Shown here: piece by piece, positions 13,976-20,905 of the stretch
How the letters are laid out: the number at the start of each line of letters is the position of its first letter
Position numbering within the stretch: the stretch's first letter is position 1
NCBI GenBank assembly: GCA_903916205.1
Contig: CAIWVX010000246.1
Span: forward strand, 1-20,905
From: an uncultured beta proteobacterium
Lineage (GTDB): Bacteria > Pseudomonadota > Gammaproteobacteria > Burkholderiales > Rhodocyclaceae
Direction of reading: 5' to 3'
Length of the DNA stretch: 20,905 nucleotides
Program-made: the position numbers and the translations under genes
The notes under the pieces: model-generated
The model's database searches: none
Seen by the model: only the letters and a program-made list of their open reading frames with translations
Told to the model about the DNA's origin: nothing

Positions 13976-14409
13976 TTGATCTTCTTGACATCAACGTCTG
14001 GCTGGCCTTGGTGGACGAGAATCACGTTCACCACAGCACCGCTCGCCAGTATTGGAATGAGCAGCTCGATCAGCAAGCGGCCTTTTGCCGTGTCACTATG
14101 CTTGGCTTATTGCGCTTGAGTACCCAGCCGAATGTACTCAGTCGCACGCTCTCCAATGAGGAGGCTTGGCGTATTTACCGTCAATATCTGGCCGCCCCCG
14201 AGGTGTGCTTTCTCGCTGAACCCGTGCAAATCGAGGCGCAATTTGCCGCACTGACTCTGTCAGAGGCTATGCCCCAGCGCCTCTGGACGGATGCTTACCT
14301 TGCTGCTTTTGCCATGACTAGCGGGTGTCGATTGGTTTCTTTTGACAGCGATTTCAAGCGCTTTGCCGACCTGAACTTTCTCCACCTTGCGCCCTTGCCG
14401 TCGCTTTGA
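13972..14409 (+). CDS. vapC: VapC-type PIN-domain toxin
   Basis: A 145-aa PIN-domain ribonuclease. Acidic residues at the usual places: Asp6 (LLDINVWLAL), Asp107 (LWTDAYLAAFA), Asp125 and Asp127 (VSFDSDFKRF). The second canonical acid, normally in the helix around 41-48, is absent: that stretch reads VTMLGLLR. Variants of this kind occur in the group with RVTxLGLLRL, from general recollection. The 4-nt overlap with vapB is typical. The target RNA is unknown. Confidence 0.85.
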   Translation: MIDLLDINVWLALVDENHVHHSTARQYWNEQLDQQAAFCRVTMLGLLRLSTQPNVLSRTLSNEEAWRIYRQYLAAPEVCFLAEPVQIEAQFAALTLSEAMPQRLWTDAYLAAFAMTSGCRLVSFDSDFKRFADLNFLHLAPLPSL

Positions 14410-14657
14410 GTCTACCCACGCGCAACGATCTCCCGTACTCGAAAGCGTGGATTAAACAAGCGCCTGAGCAAGCCGCGAATCAGCGTATCGACCGGACAAC
14501 GGTCACCAGAAATCCGTTCGATGCGAAGTACAGTAAGGTAGAAGAGGCCGACTGGGAAACCTGCGTCTCGGTGTTGAACGGGATGAGTGTGAAGGCGTTG
14601 CTGTCGCGGGGGGGAGCCGCTTTACGTCAGAACCCCTCGTTGAATCCTCTAATTTGA
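14406..14657 (+). CDS. Doubtful short hypothetical ORF
   Basis: An 83-aa frame from a TTG that overlaps the vapC stop (TTGA). I recognise no domain. The middle (YSKVEEADWETCVSVLNGMSV) looks soluble and helical. Its end runs into the 3' end of hslR on the other strand. It may be a decayed gene or read-through. Apart from this frame, 14410-14626 holds nothing I can identify. Confidence 0.22.
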   Translation: MSLPTRNDLPYSKAWIKQAPEQAANQRIDRTTVTRNPFDAKYSKVEEADWETCVSVLNGMSVKALLSRGGAALRQNPSLNPLI

Positions 14658-15031
14658 CGTCGGTCTTTCTTGGTTGGGCGTCCGCGTAGATCGCTTCCTG
14701 GCGTGGGGGCGAGTCGATGAGCTTCTTTGATGGCCGCCCGGTGGGCGCTGCTTTCGGGCGTTTCTTCGTAGAGTTTCTGGGCTTCTGGGGCTGGTCGACG
14801 TTGTGCGTTCAGTTGGCGCACGAGAATCGTCCAGTTGACGTGACTGATTGAGAGGTTAAGCGTGTCGCCGGGGCGGACTTCGCGTGCCGGTTTGACGGTG
14901 TTGCCATTTAATTTGACGTGCCCGGCGTGGATGGCTTCGGTGGCCAGTGAACGTGTTTTGTAGAAGCGTGCCGCCCATAACCATTTGTCGATGCGCAAAG
15001 AGCTTAGCGGGGGTTTTTCAGAGGTTTTCAT
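14627..15031 (-). CDS. hslR: Ribosome-associated heat shock protein Hsp15 (S4 domain)
   Basis: The protein is 134 aa, close to E. coli Hsp15. The S4 RNA-binding domain is near the N-terminus: LRIDKWLWAARFYKTRSLA (12-30), HVKLNGNTVKPAREVRPGD (38-56). The middle has the family motif RRPAPEAQKLYEET, and the end is basic (RPTKKDRRQIRGF). Hsp15 binds free 50S subunits that carry a nascent chain and helps recycle them. I prefer ATG 15031; a TTG at 15052 overlapping the RND stop (TTGA) would add seven residues. It is the last gene of the lptM-lysA-RND run. Confidence 0.92.
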   Translation of the reverse strand: MKTSEKPPLSSLRIDKWLWAARFYKTRSLATEAIHAGHVKLNGNTVKPAREVRPGDTLNLSISHVNWTILVRQLNAQRRPAPEAQKLYEETPESSAHRAAIKEAHRLAPTPGSDLRGRPTKKDRRQIRGFNEGF

Positions 15032-15048
15032 AAGGGCATGGCAAGGGG

Positions 15049-18000
15049 TCAAAGAGATTTTGTTTCTATGCGCCGATGAGCCGCTTCTTCTTTTCGGGAA
15101 AAACGGTCGAGATAGAGGTAGATCACCGGCGTTAGATAAAGCGTGAGAAATTGTGAAAGCAATAGTCCGCCAACAACGGCCAGCCCAAGCGGTCGGCGGA
15201 CTTCGGCACCGGCGCCGAGTCCCAAGGCTATCGGCAAGGTGCCGACCAGTGCGGCCATGCTGGTCATCATGATCGGGCGAAAGCGGATCAGGCAGGCTTG
15301 GTAGATGGCGTCATAGGCCGGAAGGTTTTCCCGGCGTTGTTTGTCCAAGGCAAAGTCGATCATCATGATGGCATTTTTCTTGACGATGCCGATGAGCATG
15401 ATGATGCCGACAAACGCGTAGAGGCTGAGGTCGACGCGAAATATAAATAGCGTGAGCAACGCCCCCAGTGCGGCGGAAGGCAGGCCGGAAAGAATGGTCA
15501 ACGGGTGGATGAAGCTTTCGTAAAGGATGCCAAGCACGAGGTACACCACCAAAATGGCGATCAAAAGCAGAATGCCTAGCCCTTGCAGTGAAGCTTGAAA
15601 CGCCTGTGCCGTGCCTTGTAAACGGGTATTCAACGACGCCGGTAGGTGCATTTCACGTTCGAGTGCTTTGATGTGATTGACCGCATCGCCGAGCGAAACT
15701 CCCGGCAAAAGATTGAATGACAGGGTTACCGAGGGGAGTTGTCCTTGGTGGTTGATGGTCAATGCCTGAGTCGATTGGCTGACGCGACTTACGGTATCAA
15801 GCGGGATCAGTTTGCCGTTAGTCGCGCGAATGTAAATGCGCGAAAGCATCGACGGGTCAAGCTGGAACTCCGGGGATACTTCAAGAATGACTTGGTATTG
15901 GTTGGCGGTGCCGTAAATAGTAGAAATTTGGCGGGCGCTGAACGCGCTTTGCAGTGCGTCTTCGACTTGGCCGAAACTTAAACCCAAGGTGGCTATTTTA
16001 TCCCGGTTGATTTCAAGCGAAAGCACCGGGCTCCGATTGCTGAGGTTGCTGGCAACGTCGATAAAGCCGGGCAACTGGCGAATTTTGTCGAGCAGGGTCT
16101 CCGTCCATTGATAGAGTTCTGCGAGATCGGTGCTTTGCAGCGTGTATTGGTACTGGGCTGAAGTGACCTGTCCGCCAATGCGGATAACCGGAGGGTTTTG
16201 CATGTAAACCTTGATTCCAGGAAGGTTTGCCAGTTTGGGGCGCAATTGCTGGATGATTTCGTCCGGCGAGAGTTTTCGCTCGTCGCGTGGCTTGAGCATC
16301 ATTGAGATTTGACCGGTATTGACGGTCGGACGCGAATTGGTGGCTCCAACGCTGGACATAAACGTGCGGATATTGGGGTCTTCAGCGATGATAGCGGCCA
16401 CCGCCCGCTGGTGTTCAACCATCGACGCGAAGGAGATGTCCTGCGCGCCTTCGGTCGTGGCAATGATCTGTCCGCTGTCGCCGCTCGGGATGAAATCCTT
16501 CGGCACCAGGCTGAAAAATAGGCCGGAAAGCAGGAGTGTCGCGATGAATCCCATAAGCACTTTCTGGGGATGCTTCATGGCCTGGTTCAGCGTTTTTTCG
16601 TAGTGGGCGAGAAGCGCCGTAAAAAACCGCTCAAAGGCTTGGAAAATACGGCCATGCCCTTTGGTATTGGAATGCTTCAGATAGCGGCTGCAAAGCATGG
16701 GCGTCAGGGTCAGTGACACTATGCCGGAAACAAGAATGGCGGCGCAGATGGTGACGGCGAATTCATGGAGTAGCCGTCCGACAATGCCGCTCATAAAAAG
16801 GACGGGGATAAACACGGCGATCAGTGAAATCGTCATCGAGATAATGGTGAAGCCGATCTCGCGTGAGCCTTTGAGCGCCGCTTCAAGCGGTGTTTCACCG
16901 CGTTCGATGTGTCGGACAATGTTCTCCAGCATGACAATAGCGTCATCGACCACGAAGCCCACCGAAAGGGTTAAGGCCAGCAGCGAGAGGTTGTCGAGGC
17001 TGTAATTGAGGGCATACATCACGGCAAACGTACCGATGACCGAAATGGGCAAAGCCAGCGCGGGGATGGCGGTGGCCGATAAGTTACGTAAAAAAAGCAG
17101 GATGACCAAAATGACCAAGAAACCCGCCAGCACCAGCGTGAACTGCACGTCCTCGATGGCCTCGCTGATGCTGATGCTCCGATCGTAAAGCGTGGACATC
17201 GAAATGGCTTCGGGCAACTTGGACTGAAAACTCGGCAGGATGCGTTTAATGGCATTGACGGTGTCGATGGTGTTGGCACCGGGTTGGCGGAAAATCGCCA
17301 AAACGATAGCGCGTTTGTCAACGTTCCATGCCGCTAGGCGGTTATTTTCAACGCTGTCAATCGGCGTGGCGACTTCCTCCAGCCGGATCGGCGCACCGTT
17401 ACGCCAAGCGACAATCAGCGGACGGTAGGCCGCTGCCGTGCTTAACTGGCCGTTGTCTTTGATGGCAAAAGCTTGTCGGGTGCCATCAATCAGACCGACC
17501 GGTTGGTTAACATTGGCTTGAGCTACCGCTTGTTGGAGTTCGTCGATGCCCATACCCCGCGCCGCCAGTTGATCGGGGTTAGTGCGAATTCGCACGGCAA
17601 ATTTTTGCGATCCGAAAACTTGTACTAGGGCGACGCCACTGATGGTTGAAATGCGCTGGGCAAGCTGCGTTTCAGCGTATTCATTGACCAGTGGCAAGGG
17701 CAAAACGGGAGAGGACAGCGCAATGTAAAAAATAGCCGCGTCGGCTGGATTGACTTTGCGAAACGACGGCGGTATCAGCATACTGGTTGGCAATTTGCGC
17801 TGGGCGGCGGCAATCGAAGATTGAACATCCTGGGCCGCTGCATCGATATTTTTATCAAGCGAAAATTGCAGGGTGATCAGGGTGGTGCCTTGGGCGCTGG
17901 TCGAGGTCATTGAATCAAGACCGGCAATGGTCGAGAATTGGCCTTCGAGTGGCGTGGCAACCGCCGCTGCCATAGTTTCCGGTGAGGCTCCAGGCAGGTT

Positions 18001-18147
18001 GGCCGTCACCAGAATAGTCGGGAAATCAACGCTGGGAAGTTCGGAAACCGGCAGAGCGCGGTAGGCGATGAGGCCAAAAATAACGAACGCCGCCATCACC
18101 AGCGTGGTCATCACCGGGCGACGAATACAGAGTTCGGGCAAGTTCAT
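15049..18147 (-). CDS. RND efflux pump, HAE1/MdtB-MdtC type inner-membrane subunit
   Basis: A 1032-aa proton-driven exporter with the AcrB fold. Marks: the N-terminus LCIRRPVMTTLVMAAFVIFG, the LPGASPETMAAAVATPLEG pore region, the periplasmic loop 1 with NPADAAIFYIALSS, and the proton-relay Asp401-Asp402 in VGFVVDDAIVMLENIVRH. The TM10-11 motif GIVKKNAIMMIDFAL carries the lysine. NVDKRAIVLAIFRQPGANTI is nearer the MdtB/MdtC/MuxB branch than AcrB. MdtB/C-type pumps often work as two paralogues, but only one is present here. The start lies 9 nt after the adaptor stop. No outer-membrane channel gene is in the window, so a TolC-type protein must come from elsewhere. Confidence 0.94.
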   Translation of the reverse strand: MNLPELCIRRPVMTTLVMAAFVIFGLIAYRALPVSELPSVDFPTILVTANLPGASPETMAAAVATPLEGQFSTIAGLDSMTSTSAQGTTLITLQFSLDKNIDAAAQDVQSSIAAAQRKLPTSMLIPPSFRKVNPADAAIFYIALSSPVLPLPLVNEYAETQLAQRISTISGVALVQVFGSQKFAVRIRTNPDQLAARGMGIDELQQAVAQANVNQPVGLIDGTRQAFAIKDNGQLSTAAAYRPLIVAWRNGAPIRLEEVATPIDSVENNRLAAWNVDKRAIVLAIFRQPGANTIDTVNAIKRILPSFQSKLPEAISMSTLYDRSISISEAIEDVQFTLVLAGFLVILVILLFLRNLSATAIPALALPISVIGTFAVMYALNYSLDNLSLLALTLSVGFVVDDAIVMLENIVRHIERGETPLEAALKGSREIGFTIISMTISLIAVFIPVLFMSGIVGRLLHEFAVTICAAILVSGIVSLTLTPMLCSRYLKHSNTKGHGRIFQAFERFFTALLAHYEKTLNQAMKHPQKVLMGFIATLLLSGLFFSLVPKDFIPSGDSGQIIATTEGAQDISFASMVEHQRAVAAIIAEDPNIRTFMSSVGATNSRPTVNTGQISMMLKPRDERKLSPDEIIQQLRPKLANLPGIKVYMQNPPVIRIGGQVTSAQYQYTLQSTDLAELYQWTETLLDKIRQLPGFIDVASNLSNRSPVLSLEINRDKIATLGLSFGQVEDALQSAFSARQISTIYGTANQYQVILEVSPEFQLDPSMLSRIYIRATNGKLIPLDTVSRVSQSTQALTINHQGQLPSVTLSFNLLPGVSLGDAVNHIKALEREMHLPASLNTRLQGTAQAFQASLQGLGILLLIAILVVYLVLGILYESFIHPLTILSGLPSAALGALLTLFIFRVDLSLYAFVGIIMLIGIVKKNAIMMIDFALDKQRRENLPAYDAIYQACLIRFRPIMMTSMAALVGTLPIALGLGAGAEVRRPLGLAVVGGLLLSQFLTLYLTPVIYLYLDRFSRKEEAAHRRIETKSL

Positions 18148-18156
18148 GGCGTGGCC

Positions 18157-19263
18157 CTATTGGGTGATTGAGGGCGTTGTCGTTTCACGAGCCTTGATTT
18201 TTACGCCTGATGCTAAGCGCAACTGTCCATCGGTAACGACAATCTCATTGATCTGCAAGCCACTTTTGATCGCCGTCATTCCGGCGTGCGATGCCGCTTT
18301 TTCAATTTTTCGCCATTCAACACGTTGGTCTTCCTTGACAACGAAAACAAAGTGCCCCTCTGACCCCTGCTGAATTGCTTCATTGGGCACGGTTACGGCT
18401 TGGGTCAGGGTGTTAAGCGTCAGGGCGACGTTAAGAAATTGCCCGGAGCTTAGTTTTTCATCCTTGTTGGGTAACGTCGCCTTCATGAGGATGGTGCCGG
18501 TTGTTGGGTCTACGGCGTTGTCTAAGAAGCTGACGTCAGCGTCAAAGCGTTGTGTGGCGTCACCGGGAAGGTTGAGGTTCACTTTCATCGGGCCGGATTG
18601 CATGGATTCACGCAATCGCGGCAGGTGTTTTTCCGGTATCGAGAAACTAACCAGCAAAGGCTGAATGCGGTTGACGACGGCCAGAGTGGTGTCGTTGGCC
18701 TTGATCGAAGAGCCAGGAAAAACCAGCCGCGCTCCGACTATGCCGCTAAACGGCGCACGAATCGTGGCGTAAGAAAGTTGCAAACGGGCGACTTCTTCGG
18801 CGGCTTTGCTGGCACGTAAGTTGGCCGAGGCCGCCGCTTCGCTGGTACGGATGTCATTGACTTTTTCATCAGAGACGAATTTCCGTTCTCTGAGCGTGGC
18901 GTAGCGGGTGGTATCAAGGTGAGCTTTAGCCATGAGGGCTTCATCACGCGCCTTGCTGGCGGCGGCTTGTTGTAATCGGGTGGCAAAATCGGTCGGATCA
19001 AGCTGAATCAGCACCTCGCCGCGATTGACGTGCTGCCCTTCGGTAAAAAGCACCGCCGCAACTTGTCCATCGACGCGTGCTTTAAGGACGACGCTTTCAT
19101 AGGCTTCAGCACGCCCAACCACCTGCAATGTGACGGGAATATCGCTCTCGGTGGCCTTGGCGGTGGTGACGGGGACGGAGGGCGGTTCGGTTTTTTTGTT
19201 GCTGTTGCCGTCGGAGCACGCCGCAAGGCAGATCAGCAGCAGAACCGCACCACGGCGTTTCAC
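18157..19263 (-). CDS. RND periplasmic adaptor (membrane fusion protein), lipoprotein
   Basis: The AcrA/MexA-type adaptor for the pump that follows. It has a lipoprotein signal: KRRGAVLLLICLAAC, lipid Cys at residue 16 counted from the GTG. Beta-barrel and lipoyl halves: VDGQVAAVLFTEGQHVNRGEVLI and IRAPFSGIVGARLVFPGS. A coiled-coil hairpin lies between them, about residues 95-155. I use GTG 19263, which overlaps the lysA stop as GTGA and gives a compact signal peptide. An in-frame ATG at 19275 adds four residues inside lysA. Neither has a good ribosome site. It holds the pump to its outer-membrane channel. Confidence 0.92.
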   Translation of the reverse strand: MKRRGAVLLLICLAACSDGNSNKKTEPPSVPVTTAKATESDIPVTLQVVGRAEAYESVVLKARVDGQVAAVLFTEGQHVNRGEVLIQLDPTDFATRLQQAAASKARDEALMAKAHLDTTRYATLRERKFVSDEKVNDIRTSEAAASANLRASKAAEEVARLQLSYATIRAPFSGIVGARLVFPGSSIKANDTTLAVVNRIQPLLVSFSIPEKHLPRLRESMQSGPMKVNLNLPGDATQRFDADVSFLDNAVDPTTGTILMKATLPNKDEKLSSGQFLNVALTLNTLTQAVTVPNEAIQQGSEGHFVFVVKEDQRVEWRKIEKAASHAGMTAIKSGLQINEIVVTDGQLRLASGVKIKARETTTPSITQ

Positions 19264-20504
19264 GGCAGCAGGCATTCAAGGGCTAATAGATCTTCAACCG
19301 TTTCACGCCGTCGAACCAGAAAAACTTGCGACTGATCCACCATGACTTCTGCCGCACGGGGGCGGGTGTTGTAATTTGAGCTCATGGCCATGCCGTAGGC
19401 GCCTACTGACATGATCGCCAGCAGGTCGCCGGGCTCAATGGATAAGGGTCGATCATGGCCGAGAAAGTCACCCGATTCACAAATTGGGCCAACGACTTCC
19501 CAGTTTATCGATTTTCCGCTACGCGGCACGACCGGAACGATGTTGTGCCAAGCGTCGTAAAGAGACGGGCGGGCAAGATCATTCATGGCGGCGTCAATGA
19601 CGGCAAAGTTTTTGACTTCACCCGGTTTGAGATACTCCACTTGGGTCAGTAATACGCCCGCATTACCCACCAAGCGACGGCCCGGTTCAAGCAGAATCTT
19701 GAGTGAGCGATCTTTGAGTTTTTTCAGCAGGGGCTGAAGGTAAGATTTAACCGTGGGGGCTTGTTCGTCTTTGTATTGGATCCCTAAGCCGCCACCTAGG
19801 TCGATATGATGCAGGTGAATCCCTTTGGCCGCGAGTTGGTCGATCAAGAGCAAAATCTTGTCGAGTGCCTCGGCGAAAGGCGCAGGGTCAAGCAGTTGCG
19901 AGCCAATGTGGCAGTCAATTCCGACTATTTCCAAGTTGGGCAAGCTGGCTGCGTGTTGATAGAGTTTCAGTGCGTCTTCATAAGCCACGCCAAACTTGTT
20001 TTCCTTGAGTCCGGTCGAAATATAGGGATGGGTTTTTGCATCAACATTGGGGTTAACGCGTAGACTGATCGGTGCCTTTTTTCCGAGATGCGCGGCTACT
20101 TCGTTGAGGCGATCCAGTTCCGGCGCTGATTCGACATTGAAGCAAAGGATTCCGACGCTTAGTGCAAACTCCATTTCGCTCTTTGATTTGCCGACGCCGG
20201 AGAAAACGATTTTTTTCGGCGTCGCTCCAGCGGCGAGAGCGCGTTTTAGTTCGCCGGTGGACACAATGTCAAATCCCGCGCCGCGTTGAGCAAAAACGTT
20301 AAGTACGGCGAGATTAGAATTGGCTTTGACGGCGTAACATACGAGGGAATCAACGCCGATTAACTCTTGATGGAATTCATCAAGCGCGGCTTCAAGTGCG
20401 GCACGCGAGTACACGTAACAAGGCGTTCCGAAACGCTCGGCGATATCGGAGAAGGTAACAGCTTCGGCGCAAAGCTGACCGTTTTTAAGGGCGAAAGGTG
20501 TCAT
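19260..20504 (-). CDS. lysA: Diaminopimelate decarboxylase
   Basis: The last step of lysine synthesis: meso-diaminopimelate to L-lysine and CO2, PLP-dependent, cytoplasmic. PLP Lys60 (CYAVKANSN), His200 (IDCHIGSQ), the phosphate-binding GGG at 237-239 (DLGGGLGIQY), EPGR (273-276), and the catalytic Cys342 in CESGDFLGHDR from the partner subunit. The length of 414 aa is normal. The ATG overlaps the lptM stop as TGATG. In many proteobacteria dapF follows lysA; here an RND adaptor overlaps its 3' end instead. Confidence 0.97.
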   Translation of the reverse strand: MTPFALKNGQLCAEAVTFSDIAERFGTPCYVYSRAALEAALDEFHQELIGVDSLVCYAVKANSNLAVLNVFAQRGAGFDIVSTGELKRALAAGATPKKIVFSGVGKSKSEMEFALSVGILCFNVESAPELDRLNEVAAHLGKKAPISLRVNPNVDAKTHPYISTGLKENKFGVAYEDALKLYQHAASLPNLEIVGIDCHIGSQLLDPAPFAEALDKILLLIDQLAAKGIHLHHIDLGGGLGIQYKDEQAPTVKSYLQPLLKKLKDRSLKILLEPGRRLVGNAGVLLTQVEYLKPGEVKNFAVIDAAMNDLARPSLYDAWHNIVPVVPRSGKSINWEVVGPICESGDFLGHDRPLSIEPGDLLAIMSVGAYGMAMSSNYNTRPRAAEVMVDQSQVFLVRRRETVEDLLALECLLP

Positions 20505-20692
20505 CAGTCGTGCTCTTTTGTCGTGTTAGGATGGGCTGGAAGTGTTGAAGATGGCGGATTTGAAATAATTTGTACGGGCGGTGCGGGTGGTTTTGCGGGT
20601 GGCGACGGAAGATAAAGCGGACCGCGAGTACCGCAGGCACCGAGCGGGGTCAATGTGATAAACAAAACAGAAAATGTGAGTAGCCAGCGCAT
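20504..20692 (-). CDS. lptM: LptM (YifL)-type small lipoprotein
   Basis: A 62-aa outer-membrane lipoprotein. Signal peptide MRWLLTFSVLFITLTPLGAC with lipid Cys20, then the hallmark GTRGPLYLP, then a Pro-rich tail. In E. coli LptM helps LptD mature and sits next to the lysine-branch gene dapF. I use ATG 20692; an upstream GTG (20722) would add ten residues and lengthen the signal past normal. It overlaps lysA by one base and diverges from cyaY across 33 nt. Confidence 0.88.
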   Translation of the reverse strand: MRWLLTFSVLFITLTPLGACGTRGPLYLPSPPAKPPAPPVQIISNPPSSTLPAHPNTTKEHD

Positions 20693-20725
20693 TGGATTAA
20701 CCCAAAATGAGGATGGTAGCACAGG

Positions 20726-20905
20726 ATGAATGAGAGTGAATTCACCGCCCTGACTGATGCCGTTTTGGCGCAGATTGAGCAGGGCTTAGAAGACAGCGGG
20801 GCCGATCTTGATTTTTTCTTGGCCAGTGCTGGGGTGCTTGAAATTGAGTTTGCCGACGGGAGCAAAATGGTCATTAATCGTCAGAGCGCCGCCAAGGAAA
20901 TGTGG
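20726..20905 (+). CDS. cyaY: Frataxin homologue CyaY (5' part)
   Basis: The first 60 codons of an iron-binding protein that tunes iron-sulfur cluster assembly by IscS. The acidic first helix (FTALTDAVLAQIEQGLEDS) and the strand GVLEIEFADGSKMVINRQ are typical of bacterial frataxin. The start ATG 20726 has GAGG 13 nt upstream, rather far. The gene runs off the window end at KEMW. It diverges from lptM, so promoters for the two must overlap each other's 5' ends. Confidence 0.93.
   Translation, partial: MNESEFTALTDAVLAQIEQGLEDSGADLDFFLASAGVLEIEFADGSKMVINRQSAAKEMW

Overview
The window looks like a chromosomal segment of a proteobacterium, most likely a betaproteobacterium. This rests on gene content and order (cutA-dsbD; lptM-lysA divergent from cyaY; hslR; an HAE1-type RND pump; a glutaredoxin/thioredoxin-type ArsC with an ACR3 pump), not on any rRNA or database match. 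The body has moderate G+C. The first ~120 nt do not fit: about 27% G+C by hand count.

Layout. (1) 1-129 holds the 3' end of a foreign-looking AT-rich gene. (2) 516-2678 (-) is a secreted GH18 chitinase with two copies of a ChiA-N-like domain and two slippage-prone linkers. (3) 3254-4809 (+) is an arsenate reductase/ACR3 arsenite efflux operon. (4) 5167-7253 (-) is cutA-dsbD, followed by a TerC/YjbE-type membrane protein (7366-8073) and an MFS transporter/alpha-beta hydrolase pair (8217-10310). (5) 10382-14409 is an accessory, defence-like region. It carries a D12-class adenine methylase, an OLD-like ATPase with a TOPRIM-like half, and a possible small leader gene headed by a perfect 20-bp palindrome (all -). 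It also carries a Phd/YefM antitoxin broken by one nonsense codon and an intact VapBC pair (+). (6) 14627-20692 (-) is a tightly packed run lptM-lysA-RND adaptor-RND pump-hslR. (7) cyaY (+) starts divergently at 20726 and runs off the window.

How the genes work together. ArsC reduces arsenate and the ACR3 pump exports the arsenite; no ArsR repressor is visible. CutA and DsbD share a transcript, as in other proteobacteria, and DsbD carries reducing power to the periplasm. lysA, the last enzyme of lysine synthesis, overlaps a lipoprotein gene upstream and leads into an efflux pump downstream, so amino-acid synthesis and efflux are probably co-transcribed.

The best candidate for an undescribed system is the minus-strand cluster at 13160-10382: small ORF -> ATPase/TOPRIM protein -> adenine methylase. 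The genes are joined by 1-nt stop/start overlaps and preceded by an operator-like palindrome. No UvrD helicase, reverse transcriptase or separate restriction endonuclease is adjacent, so it does not match Gabija, a retron or a textbook restriction-modification pair. The defence role is inferred from domain content and neighbourhood only.
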